Origin: Ziziphus jujuba
Lineage: Eukaryota; Streptophyta; Magnoliopsida; Rosales; Rhamnaceae
Length of the DNA stretch: 64,000 nt
NCBI RefSeq assembly: GCF_031755915.1
Contig: NC_083390.1
Span: forward strand, 14,601,001-14,665,000
Direction of reading: 5' to 3'
Below are positions 36,628 through 47,982 of this stretch, piece by piece; position 1 is the first letter of the stretch, and every line of letters starts with the position of its first letter. Both the position numbers and the translations under genes were made by a program. The notes beneath the pieces are model-generated. The model was not told where the DNA came from, searched no databases, and saw only the letters and a list, made by a program, of their open reading frames with translations.

Positions 36628-37195
36628 CTTTTTGCATTAAAGTTTTTCCCTTTTGGCCCTCAATATCAATGATTCTCCACATCTCATTGAAAAAACATCA
36701 TCTCCAAGGCCGATAGACTTTTCGTTGGGTTTGGTACAATCGAAGTTGACATATAGAGGTCTAATGTAGGGAACCATAAATTTAGACATGATTAGATTAT
36801 TAAGGGGGTAGGTTTTATGTTCTAAAATACTTGGTGTTGGTGGGGCCTTTCGCTTTGCTAAAAATTTGGCCAAAGCAGAAGAGAAATATCTATTTGGGTT
36901 CTGTTTTTGCTTCAATATCATTATCAATCAACCAATCCATGCTTATAGTTTACCCTCCATCTCATTGTCACTTGCAATTCTAATGCTTCACACAAGTCCT
37001 TTTCGGATTTTCTCTTTCTCTTTTTTTGTTTTCTTTTTCAATTACAAAACTAACATTTTACCTTAGAAAAAAAAAGTAATTACAAATATAATAACAATGG
37101 ATCCACGAATGCTATCATCATTCTCAATAACAATGGATCCAGGAGTTTTATAAGACTGATGTGTTAAGGAGCAATAATGAATTTGTAAACTAAAT
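36628..37195. other. Unassigned sequence with one readable minus-strand frame
   Basis: A minus-strand frame at 36927-36637 (96 codons) has near-normal amino-acid composition, unlike most chance frames here (for example ILEHKTYPLNNLIMSKF and CTKPNEKSIGLGDD). I do not recognise the protein. It may be a fragment of a gene or transposon. Confidence 0.3.
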
Positions 37196-38852
37196 TGTAA
37201 CAACTTGGCCCTAAGGAGGAGCAGGAATGATTATTAGCGGTATCAATAAGTAGTTTATATTTTTAAATGACTTTAGGCATGTTAGCGTAATAAGTATATG
37301 GTTTGAATATATTATATATATGGTTTTATTTAAATGCTTATTTTATACATATGCGAATATTTGCTTATATATATATATTATCATCTTATGTGACTTTTGA
37401 CAAAACTTTAAATAGTTTCAAATTTTAATAAGTTTCATATTGAACTTGTGAATTTTGGTATTTAAAATATTTTGATATTTAAATTGATGTCTTAGTCCTT
37501 TTGAAAAATATTTGATTTTGAGGAAGTGGATTGAAAATTAATCATTTTTAAGCGTGCTTAAGTGCTTTATATTTCAAAGTGTTTTAAAATGATTTATAGT
37601 GATTATACTGTTGATATTTATATTTTGACATGAAGTGGTGACTTGGAATTTGTGGAATATTCAAATAAATAGTTAGGTTTGAATATTAAATTCTAGTTTA
37701 TGGTATTGTATTCGTTTTGAAAAAATAAAAAAAAAATCTTGAAAAGATTGTTTATAAATAATGTACTGTTATTTTTAATTGATGTACTATATAGTATTAA
37801 TGTTGGTTCTATTGTTATGTTATTAGTGCACTGGATTGCCACCATGTATTTAGTACGCTAAGGGTCATGTGATGGTTCTCTCTCTCTCTCTCTCTCTCTC
37901 TCCCTCCATCCATGATTTCTCTATTGCTATGGTGCCTTTAGTATGCCAAGGATCGTGAGATGATTTCTCGCATAGTATATTTCTTACTATGATGCATGGG
38001 ATGTTAAGAGTTGTGGGATAAGTTCACCCTATGGTGTCTGTTTCTCTTTTGTTATTGTCGGTGGTGTTCCAAGATGTCATATATCACTTGATAGCATTAT
38101 ATATCATATGGTACATTATTTATTTCACTGACTTCATTGTCGGTTTACTGATATAATTATGATTTTATTGCAACTTTCATAATTATTTTATGAAATTATA
38201 TTAATATTATTTTATTCCCAATATTTAAATCATGACTAATCAATTTATAATATTTTAATGGTTTATTAGTTTATAGTATTTAAATACTTATTTTATGATA
38301 TTAATTTGAGGTACAACTTATGTTTTATAAAATGCTTTTAAAAGGAAAATTTTCAAATAAAGTGGAATAAGAGGTTTTGAGAAAAATGTTTGCATAAATA
38401 AAATATTATTTTTTTATTATACTATGCTACTTGCTGGATATCTTTATCTTATGTTTTATATATTTTTAATTCATTCTTCTAGGTTCAGAAAATAAGTGAA
38501 CAACTTACCTCATATATTACTTGTTGTTTGTGTTTTCTACAGCAGCAACAATATTTATCTTTCCTTGTTAATCTTTATTTTCCTAAACTTATCATAGTAG
38601 TTGTATTATTTAATTTTACAAATATTTTTTGAATACTATGATATGGACATAATAGTGATGCCTAGTCAGTTGGGTAATTGCATGCTATTATGGCTTTGTC
38701 TATATATATTGAAGTATTATTTTATATTATATGTGTTGGTTGTTCCTCTTAAGGTGAGGTTCCATTAGATTTTCCTAAGGATCGCTCAGTAGAATTTCCA
38801 TAAGTGGGAACACCTAGGGTTCCATAGAGGGTTCTTGGGGCGAGTTCTATCA
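37196..38852 (+). repeat. Ty3/gypsy LTR
   Basis: It starts TG and ends CA, with primer-binding sequence directly after. It contains a (CT)n microsatellite at 37878-37903 and a set of GTATGCCAAGGATCGTGAG-like half-repeats (37850-38000). Confidence 0.65.
37878..37903. repeat. (CT)13 microsatellite
   Basis: An uninterrupted TC/CT run inside the gypsy LTR. Confidence 0.95.
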
Positions 38853-38855
38853 GTT

Positions 38856-38868
38856 TGGTATAAGAGCT
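38856..38868 (+). other. Primer-binding site, tRNA-iMet type
   Basis: TGGTATAAGAGCT differs by one base from TGGTATCAGAGCC-type sites complementary to the 3' end of initiator Met tRNA. It lies 3 nt after the LTR end. Confidence 0.75.
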
Positions 38869-39002
38869 ATAGATTCTATGTTCCTTGGGTGTTGTGCATT
38901 ACTTTAAAACTCATCTGTGTTTAACCTATGCATACCCCTTTCTTGGTATTAATCATATTTTGATTAATGTTTTGTATAGAACCCTTTCTTGATGCTAAAA
39001 GG

Positions 39003-39560
39003 AGGTAGATGCAGTTTCCAACAAGTTTCAGCTGGAAGTACAGATGCGTATACAGGAGCATATTGAGTGCCTAGCTAGATCACTCGAAAGGAATGAATTT
39101 ATTAGACATTTTGTTGATCAGCTTGTAGACTCGAAGTAATAGGTTTTGGTGGCTCTACAGATTTTATTGTGGCTTTATCTTAGCTGGCTGACATGGAGAA
39201 AAACTTGGAAGAGGGTATGCAGTGTCCAGAAAAGAAGATGGTCAGGATAGCTAGCTTCGTACAAGAGCAAAATGTAAGAAAGTGGTGGACAAATGAGAGG
39301 ATTAGGTGACTTCACACTTAGGCATGGTTTAGGATTGCTTTTCATACTAAATTTTGCCTTCCAGCCTTCATTGAGTCTAAGAGGTTAGAGTTTGAGATGC
39401 CTATTTAGGGTAGCATGATAGTTTCTTATATGAGCAGAGATTTAAAAGGTTATCAGAGTTTTGCCTCAATTTGATTTCTGATGATGTCAGTAAAAAAATG
39501 AGGTTTCTTGATGGTTTGAGTGAGTCTATAGCTTTGAGCATATTAGGTGCAATTCTCTTT
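39003..39560 (+). pseudogene. Ty3/gypsy gag remnant
   Basis: Readable pieces in shifting frames are DMEKNLEEGMQCPEKKMVRI, then KWWTNERI, FHTKFCLPAFIESKRLEFEM, and RFKRLSEFCLNLISDDVSKK with MRFLDGLSESI. This is the order of the Retrotrans_gag domain (matrix/capsid of the particle). Stop codons (for example TAA near 39138 and TAG near 39295 and 39408) break it. The zinc knuckle and pol do not follow. Confidence 0.72.
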
Positions 39561-39669
39561 TGTATCAATCCATAAGAGATGGTGCTTGACAGGAGCCCCC
39601 CCAGGATTCTTCTTGGACACTCGAAGTGCTCCGACTTATGAGAGACCTACCAAATTCTCGATTGAAAAT

Positions 39670-40578
39670 CTAGTAGAACTGCCTTGTAATTTTGGTTGTA
39701 ACATAATATTATAGATGAAATATCAAAGATATTATAGATGAAATATCAAAGATACTTTTTAATAGAATTCCCACAAAATTATCAACATAATATTAAAAGT
39801 TTCAAACCTAAGACCCAAGATAGAGAAAGATAATATATATAAGAGTTATACATATTAGGTTAATCCAATAGAGTAATTTAAGGAGTACAAATGAATAAAT
39901 AGAAAAAATTCGAAAATGCTCAATGTAAATTATACATCAAAATCAACAAAAAAAAAAGTACATAATATCATCAGAGTCAAAGGAAAAGAACAATACATCA
40001 ATTGTGGAAATAATACACGAACAATGAAGATGTGTGGACATAATATACATAACCTGTTAGCAAAGGCCTAGGGGGGAAAAACACTATGAGACAAGCTTAC
40101 TAAGTGGAATAAAATAATAATGTAAAAATAATTATTTATCTTTAAACAATTCTTTCAAAACATTACTTTCACTATTTTGAAAGTTTTCTTGTTTTGAAAA
40201 ACGTCTTTCACAAAACCTAGTAATTTTCCCTAAAAGTATATTGCAAACCTCATATTTCATATGAATACAGTTGTAAATATAATACTAGTCATAACCTCTT
40301 GTACTCAAATAAATAAATTTTATTTAAAAAAAAAAAAAAAGAAAACAAAAAATCCATAAGCAAAAGGAATAGGTTCATAACCATAATCCACATAATACTA
40401 GAACATGTGTACCATACTTAATACAAAATCATTTTATATGATCCTTAGTGTCATAAAACATTGTAGAGCTAATGTAGAAGGGGGAACCTGTCATATGACC
40501 CTTGATGTCCCAGAGGCATCATAGAGTTGGGACCTCTTAACTAGCCTCTACATTACGTGATAATAGCAGGGGGTTGAG

Positions 40579-40609
<31 letters not shown>

Positions 40610-42060
40610 TAACTATATTCATAACTAAGTTCATATCTAAATCTGAGATCATGGTATTGCTTGGTACGCAGTATCACAAATCCAAATCTTACATATATCA
40701 TATGACAAAATATTACTTATTTAGTTAAATTTATACCCAAAAACTCAATGTAACTATTTGACATATCATATTTAAATCATATATAAATAAGCTAAATAAA
40801 ATAATCAAATCATAAGTTCATATTTGATGCCAAAAATATTATCATAAAAGTTATATAGTCAAAATCGATCCAATTTCCAAGACCTTTTAAATACCAAGAT
40901 TCAAAATTTCGCCATGAGCATATTATAAATTGGGAACATTTAAAATTTTGCCAAAAATCACATGAAATAATAACTTTTATACATATTCACATGTATAATT
41001 ATATCACCAAAACTTATGTAAAATTTCATAAACTAAAAAAAAAAAAAAAAAAAAACTATAAGCCATTAATTTAATATGCCCTAAACATACTACGGAAAAG
41101 TAAATCCAGTAACAAAGATACAACTCACTCTTGATCTGTTATCTAATCAACTCTAATCTTCATCTTGGTGCCAAAAATAAAACATGAGCACTTCTTAGGC
41201 TTTTAGAAATTAAACTAGAGATATTGGTGCACACCAAATATCTTAAAATAATTTTTACAACACTCCAATTACCAAAGCTGATCATTAAATGTTCTCATTA
41301 TAATGTGACTCCTTAATACCTAGCATTCAAAATTGGAGTTTTTCACCAAAGACCTATTTTATGAAACTAAACTTTCCAATTGGTCATATTAATGCATAAT
41401 TACACAGATCCAACTTCAATATTGTCGAATTTTGTTCAAATACATTCCAATTTTACTTGGTATTTAACTAATAAATCCAAAAATGAAAAAAATTATCAAA
41501 CGATATCTAAAATTTACAAACTTTTTATCAATGGAAAGCTTGTAAAATTGGGAACAAGAATCTAAGCTCATCTTAGTCCAAAAACATCGTCCGTAGCTAG
41601 AGAACACATAAAAAATTTGACCAAATTTGATGTTAATGGATCTTTCAAACCATGAAGAATTTTATAAATGGAGACTGGATTCAAGCTTAGAGGGTCCAAA
41701 ACTAGGGGAAAAGGTGTATGACACTACCTAGAATGGTTAAAAAATGTTTAGGTGTCCCAGTCGGACCGCCTCCATGCACTAAATTTGGACATGTTCGATG
41801 GTAGATGATCGTGAAATTTCACAGCCAAAGTTGCCAAAAGGTGGGTAAAAGGGTTGGCCAGCATGTGCTAGATTTCAATGGCTAAAGGACAGTGAAAACC
41901 AGCTGATCTGGTTAGACTGAAAAACAGGTCAAATTAACCCAATTCGCTGGTTTCGTGTTTGCTAATGAGTTTTTGGGACAAAAAAATGCCATTTTCTGAT
42001 TTATTTAATGATGGCATGGTTCCCTATTTATATGTAGATCCTTGGGTAAATTGCCATTCT
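39670..42060 (-). mobile_element. Ty3/gypsy LTR remnant on the opposite strand
   Basis: Read on the minus strand, this has the make-up of a long gypsy LTR. A TATA-like box (ATATAAATAGGG, plus positions about 42022-42033) comes first, then GGGACATCAAGGGTCATATG (40490-40515). AATCTTGGTATTTAAAAGG resembles TTTTGGTATTTAAAATATT in the LTR at 37.4 kb. It is diverged from that LTR, so a related but not identical family. No internal coding region is attached. It contains an (AT)n run at 40577-40604. Confidence 0.45.
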
Positions 42061-42214
42061 TAGAGGGGGTGTGGCTTTCCCAGCCATTCCAAGTTCCTCT
42101 TTTGCCCTTTTAAAATCATATATATGTTAACAAAAAATAAATATTTGCCACCCCCAATGAAGAAACAAATATATGTAATACATATATATATATATATATA
42201 TATATATGCAGTCC
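42061..42214. other. AT-rich spacer with (AT)n microsatellite
   Basis: A TA dinucleotide run at 42182-42207 directly abuts the fold-back element; another short TA run follows it at 42371-42380. Confidence 0.7.
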
Positions 42215-42364
42215 GTCTATGATGCGGACGGTCCTCATGCGGACCACAGTATTGGTGACGGTTTTTCATAGTATTGGTGACGATTTTCTAAGAAACCGTC
42301 GTTAATACTATGAAAAACCGTCACTAATATTGCGGTCCTCATGCGGACCGTCCTCACCATAGAA
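42215..42364. repeat. Nested fold-back (inverted-repeat) element, about 150 bp
   Basis: The left arm begins TCTATGATGCGGACGGTCCT (42216). The reverse complement of the right arm begins TTCTATGGTGAGGACGGTCC (from 42364). The arms match for about 72 nt each with few mismatches and meet near 42290. Within an arm there is a smaller palindrome, GGTCCTCATGCGGACC, and a repeated AGTATTGGTGACGG / AGTATTGGTGACGA motif. It lies inside a TA microsatellite, suggesting insertion at TA. No coding capacity. Confidence 0.85.
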
Positions 42365-42764
42365 TTTCCGTATATATATATTCATGCAATGTAGCATAAA
42401 AGTTTAAATCTAACTTTACTTGTTCTCATCAAAAATAGAATCGATTCGTTTTTTAACTCAATCAGTTTTTTACCTACCCGTAGTGTCTAGGAATGGAAAA
42501 TTCACTTGATAAAACCCATACTCGGGTATATTATAAAATATAGAATACAATTAATATTATTATATTTATAATATTTACACGGTAGAATGATATTTTCATT
42601 TATTTTCTTTTGAATCTAATTTGTCCCATCCTATGTTGATATCTTATATGTGAGTGACTTACCAACTAAACCAATTTCACTTGATATATATTCAAATTTA
42701 TGAAAATTCTTTTATTGTGCTTTGAAAATCATTTTTATTATGTTAAATTATTTTGTTAAGGGCA
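42365..42764. other. Gene-free AT-rich sequence
   Basis: No recognisable feature apart from the TA run next to the fold-back element. Confidence 0.5.
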
Positions 42765-43163
42765 CATTTGATATATATAATAAATCCAGGAATAGAATGA
42801 CTATTTCAAAATATTAATTTTTCTAATGTTTGGTGCATTTTAAATGAAAATATAATTATTTGTTTTCAAAATTTTGAAATTGTAATTCTCACATTTTTAT
42901 CTAGATAAAATTTAAATATATATTTACCGTATTTATAATATATTTAAATTTAAATGGTTTATAAGTACAAAAATAAATATAAACATAGAATTTTTATTTT
43001 TTTTAACCAAATTTAGTATTTTTAATGCTAAACTTTGAATCTAATTCTTTATTATTTCTGAACATTTAAATACAAATTATTATTATTATTTCATTTTTTT
43101 ATTCCTATAAATATTTATCCTCATTTTAATAGAAATAATCATTTTTTAAACTAACCGTGGTTA
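42765..43163. mobile_element. Candidate MITE flanked by TTAA
   Basis: The left edge is TTAAGGGCACATTTGATATA, and the right edge is AAACTAACCGTGGTTAA. The layout (TTA/TTAA duplication, GG start, about 0.4 kb, AGGAATAGAATGACTATTTC near one end and AGAAATAATCATTTTTTAAA near the other) is Tourist-like. The terminal inverted match is weak. Confidence 0.4.
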
Positions 43164-43426
43164 ACTTTATTAACCTTTTACTACTTTTAGTTTACCCTCA
43201 AATTATAGCTAAAAATTTAAATTACTTATTCTTAAAATTGAATATAAACGTTTATGATTTTAATTAATTTTTAAAAAATTCTATTATTTAATTTTGTTTT
43301 AAATTTCGTTTTCAATTTTTAATTTACTTTTAGTCTATTAATTGCTAATAAATAATTGAATTTTTTGATGTGATATTTATTTGAGAATTTATTATTGTCT
43401 TACTGCTTTTTATTATAATAGTACAT

Positions 43427-43451
43427 ATATATATATATATATATATATATG
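43427..43451. repeat. (TA)n microsatellite at the left edge of the MULE
   Basis: An uninterrupted TA run borders the left terminal inverted repeat, which blurs the insertion site. Confidence 0.9.
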
Positions 43452-44308
43452 ATATAATATAACAATTAATCTACAATAAACTCCCCTGCTTAAATTAAAA
43501 AAAAAAAAGAAGGCACATTAGTTTTTACGGATTCGTTTATATATTTTCATTTTTAAAGTGAAAGTCGTGAAAATGTAAGAATTAAAAATGGTGAACGAGA
43601 TAAATAAAAACATGTTAAAAGGAAACGAAAAAAAGGGCTATGCTTCTTTCTTCTATGCATTTTGGAGGTTTAGGGTTTGGCAGAGTTGAGTTGTCTTCTC
43701 CACCTATCATCAATACTTGGCTTCTCCACCATCGCTGAAAAAATCTAACTATCTCGAGACCAAATACTCAGGTAGGATATTGATTTCTTGAAAATTTTCC
43801 TTTCTTTAGAAACTGAAAATTTTTAGAAACTTTGTTGAAACTTTATAATTTTCAGATCTTTCTTCTCCCATGTAGCACCTGGAATTTTTTTTCTTCTCCA
43901 AATTTTGACCACCGATTGACTCTCATGAGCAAGTGTGTGTGTATTTGTTTGTGTTTGTGCCCGCAATTCATAGTTCTTGTTATCATTATCCTTTTAATCC
44001 TTTTGCTTTGCATGTATATATGTTTACTGAGTTGTGATAGGAAGTTGGGAATTTTTAAAATTTTTGAATGGTTTGAAAAATATGTCCCCATATGTTGAGG
44101 AAAAAAAAAAAAAAAAAAAAGAAGGGAAAAATCTTAGAATAGTCAATGAGGAGATTTTTTTTTTTTTTGGGGGCTTTTTCTACCCATTAATTATACATAT
44201 TAGCTTTGTTCCCTCTTACATGCATGAATCTTAGTTAATATATTTGCTTGAATAAGCCTTTAGAGAGATATGTATACATTCCTTGTGCATATTTAATCAT
44301 TACTAAAT
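43452..44308 (+). repeat. Left terminal inverted repeat of the MULE
   Basis: It pairs with 47983-48893 over its whole length with scattered indels in A/T runs. It includes GC-richer leader-like sequence with splice-like sites around 43640-43770. The transposase ATG (44307) lies at its inner edge. Confidence 0.85.
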
Positions 44309-46390
44309 GAAATTTCAAACAAGTGAAGAGGCTTTTACCTTTTATAATGCATATGGACAATGTGGATTTAGTGCGAGGATGAGTGATAATAGAAAAAAAA
44401 TAAAAAAGGAGCAAATGAAGTAGTTTGGAAACAATTTATTTGTTTTAAGGAAGGAGAAACAAATGATTCTTATAAGAAGAAATTGAAATATTCAGTGGAG
44501 TGATCAAGTGAGAGAAATTGAGGAGTACTTCGAGTTGGTTGCAAAGCTAAGAAATTGAAATATTCAGTGGAGTGATCAAGTGAGTGAAATGGCATACAGG
44601 ACCAAAATGGATTGTTAGCTTTTTTATGGAAGAGCATAATCATGTACTTACAACTCCTACCAAGGTGCATTTGCTAAGGTCACGTAGAAATGTTTCCACT
44701 GTAAAATGAGTTTTGAGTCAACAGTTATATGACTTAAAAAACTTACAAAACTATGAGAAAAAGTTAAATGATGAGCAAAAGGAGATGGATGCACAATCTT
44801 TGATAGAATTTTTTTCTTTAGAAAAAGAAAAAAAGTCCTTCATTTTATTTTGACTTTGAACTTGATGAAGCAAGCAAACTTGCTAGCTGCTTTTGGGCGA
44901 ATTCTTTTGCAAGGAGATCATATGATAGTTTTAGTGATGCTGTAACGTTTGCATATAACTTATAACAAATATAAGCATGGTACGATATTTGCTTTATTGA
45001 TAGGTGTAAATCATCATGGTTAAACCATCATTTTGGATGTACATTTTTGAATGGTGAAAAAATAGAGTCTTTCATATGGTTATTCACTAAACTGTTGGAT
45101 GCTATGCCAAAGAGTGCACACCAAGTGATTATTACTGATCAAGATCCAACGATGACAAAGGCCATTTCTCAAATTCTTCCTATAATTGTTCATCGTTATT
45201 GTCATTATCATTATTTTGAACAAATTTTTAGTGAAGATTGACACAATAATTGGTCAGGATAGTTATAGTTTTTTCAAAAATGTAATTTTTGGCTCAAAGA
45301 CTAAATAGGAGCTCAAAAAAAAAAAAAAATTAAGCAGATTTGCTACATCAAATTAGATTGGAAAATGATCTGTGGTTATGTCAAATGTATGAAATTTGCA
45401 GTAGGTGTGTTCCGGCATGTGTTGATAAGCTTTTTAGTGTTGCGATGTCTTGTAGTTAAAGAGCTAAGAGTGCACATTCCATTTTCAAATGATATATTTA
45501 CAAAAAGAATTCATTGATGGATTTCATCACTCATTTCAATAGAGGTCTTACCAATCAACAATATGAGGAGTCAATTGCAGATCATATTGAAGTAAATGAC
45601 CAACCAAAGTTAAAATCTTCGTGGCTTATAGAGACACAAATGGTGAAATTGTATACAAGGAGGACTTCTTTGCTTTTTCAAAGTGAGGTTTTTGAAAATT
45701 TTGCTTACGTTGTAATTAGCACATTTGAGGATGATGAGTGGTGCATTATATTGTACAAAAGGTTGATGAAAGTTCTTCTTCAAGTTTTAGGCACTTGGCT
45801 TATAAAAAAAAGACAGATTTTGTATCATGCAGTTGTAGGCAATTTGATTTTAAAGGAATTCCTCATAGATATATGTTGGCATTTTTTAGGGTCAAACAAG
45901 TTATCTACTTACCAAGTCAATATATTATGATGAGATGGACCAAAAATGCGAAGATTGGAGAAGTGTAGGATGATAGTACTTAACACATCAACATCCAAGA
46001 AAACATGTCACTGATAACAAAGCATGCAAGGCTATCTTAAGTAGCTTCCACTAAAGTAGATGATGCATCTCTTAATAGTGAGACTGTTAGTTTCATTTTG
46101 AAAGAGTTCAAATTGCTACATGGAAAAATTAATGAGATGATTGGTGGTAGAAATATTTTGCTAAAATCAATTAGTAAGGAAAATAGCGAGGAGCTCAAAA
46201 ATATTCACATCCATCACATGTGAGATCAAAATGATGTTTTTACTAATAATTATATTGTATGAAAAAATAGATATTATAATATGTGTTATTTATGTAGATC
46301 CACAATAGATGATAGAGACATAAATTTAGACTCTCTGAGTGATGAGGATGAATCTTTGTCACAAGCTCCTAAGTATTCATTGTATTAAAA
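44307..46390 (+). pseudogene. FAR1-type MULE transposase pseudogene
   Basis: The first ATG gives MKFQTSEEAFTFYNAYGQCG and FSARM, the start of a FAR1 DNA-binding domain. After a stop at about 44421 the next frame gives VVWKQFICFKEGETNDSYKK. The MULE domain is readable as FWANSFARRSYDSFSDAVTF, then NHHFGCTFLNGEKIESFIWL, HQVIITDQDPTMTKAISQIL and HRYCHYHYFEQI. That is the DDE-type catalytic region including the ITDQD Asp. A SWIM-finger remnant near 45825-45880 (SCSCRQFDFKGIPHRYMLAF) keeps Cys-X-Cys, but His and Tyr stand where the later Cys and His are expected. Several stops and frameshifts make it non-functional. A 36-nt sequence is duplicated at 44477 and 44549. Plant FHY3/FAR1 transcription factors derive from this class. 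Confidence 0.85.
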
Positions 46391-46776
46391 AAATAACACA
46401 ATATATTCAACTATCTTTTTTTTTTTTAATATATATATATATATATATATGGATATGTATTTTAATTTTAAGAATCCTATTTATTTGTAGGTTCAAATAT
46501 GCTTATGCTTAGCCTAACTAGAAGATTATAGTTGACATGGCTATAGGTATGATGAATTTCATAATGTTTGCATTTTTTTTTTTTTTTTTATAGATACACT
46601 TTGTACAGAATGTTAAAGATTTTTATTTGATTGCAGGCATGATCAATTCAAGAGCTATTTTGTGGGGGATCAAATGTTGAATTTTATCAAATTTTTTTGT
46701 TCCTTGTTTTTTTTTTTTTTTATTTATTTATAATTAATTTGTAACATTTTTATTTTTTGGGTTTTGTTGTTGTTGT

Positions 46777-46778
<2 letters not shown>

Positions 46779-46813
<35 letters not shown>
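46779..46813 (+). repeat. G35 homopolymer
   Basis: Thirty-five consecutive G occur inside the MULE, preceded by a TGT-rich stretch (GTTTTGTTGTTGTTGTTT). It is far longer than any other G run in this AT-rich window. Confidence 0.95.
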
Positions 46814-46814
<1 letters not shown>

Positions 46815-47982
46815 GTGGTTGGTGTGGGTGACTGATGACTTGTGAAAGAATCCTTTCATTTTAGGACCTTAATTTAATGGTTATACTGTAATAGAAGAAT
46901 GGTATTTTGATATACATTGAGCTTTTGTCTGGGCTTTAGAATCATTGCTGAGGAGTGAGCATTAATTAAAGCTAATTTTATAATCCACAAACTGGTCTCA
47001 ATCATGGAAGGAAATAGGCTTAGCTCTATATATTCCCAAATATATCAAATATATAATGTTAAGCTATAAATTAAACTGTTAAATCTATTTTAGTTGTAAT
47101 TAATAAACCAAAATAAAAAAAATGTAGACATTTTTGATAGGTATCCTTATATTACACATATTTTTTTTGTTGCTTTTTATAGTAGCCTACAAGCATCCAT
47201 TTAAGTTTCCAGCAAATAAAAAAAAAAAAAAAAGTTCATCCATTTAAGTAAAAGCAAGAACCCAAATTCAAACTGCTTAAAGCAAGTTTCTTAAACAATG
47301 GAACATCATCAAACAAATTGAATAACTATCGTAACAAAAGGAAAATTACCAAGTTCCAACCTAGAACTAGATGAACCATTTTCCTTTGTAATTCTTTTGT
47401 TGAGATAAATAATCAATTCAGATACAAATGAATTTTGATGACTATAATTAAGGAAAATGGAAGAGTCCAAAGTGGAGAAAAGGATGAACTATAAAGGATG
47501 AACCACTTAAAGTTACTAAACTTCAAACATGGATGGTATCCTGGAATCTGAAACAAAAAGCTTAGGGATAATAGCACAAATAGTATCAAACACAAATATT
47601 GGACCACAATAGAAACTAAAGCGAAAATTGAAATTAAATTTTCGGAAATGAAGTAAAAATTCTGTAGCAAACTTACCTTGAGTATTCTATAAACAAAATG
47701 TATCCATAAAAGATTTTAAGGAACTGGAGAAAAAAATCAAATTTTCATAAACTAAAACTGAAGTTTTAAGAAACCAATATAGCATCTCCACTTACCAGCT
47801 TCTTCATGTTCATCTACATATGCATAGCAAAAGGAATGAAAAAAAAAAAAAAAAAATGGCGAAGCTCATATACTTGTTGTGATAATCCAAGAAGTATCAT
47901 AAAATACGAATATTGAGATAAAACTAATTGATCTATTGACAATGGTATGTGATGAGTCTACATGCGGAACCTTTAGGGTTTC

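Larger units (their letters stand above)
37196..39620 (+). mobile_element. Truncated Ty3/gypsy retrotransposon (LTR, primer site, gag)
   Basis: A long terminal repeat runs from TGTAACAACTTGGCCC (37196) to TTCTATCA (38852), and a tRNA-iMet-type primer-binding site follows. A gag-like region starts near 39000. Sequence resembling the element stops near 39620, before any pol. LTR style (about 1.66 kb) and primer site fit a chromovirus-like plant gypsy (Tekay/Del type), which is an inference. Confidence 0.7.

Noticed and set aside
37196..42060. Reading 37.2-42.0 kb as one complete gypsy element with paired LTRs
   Set aside because: The right-hand LTR-like sequence is in the opposite orientation and diverged, and no pol lies between them.
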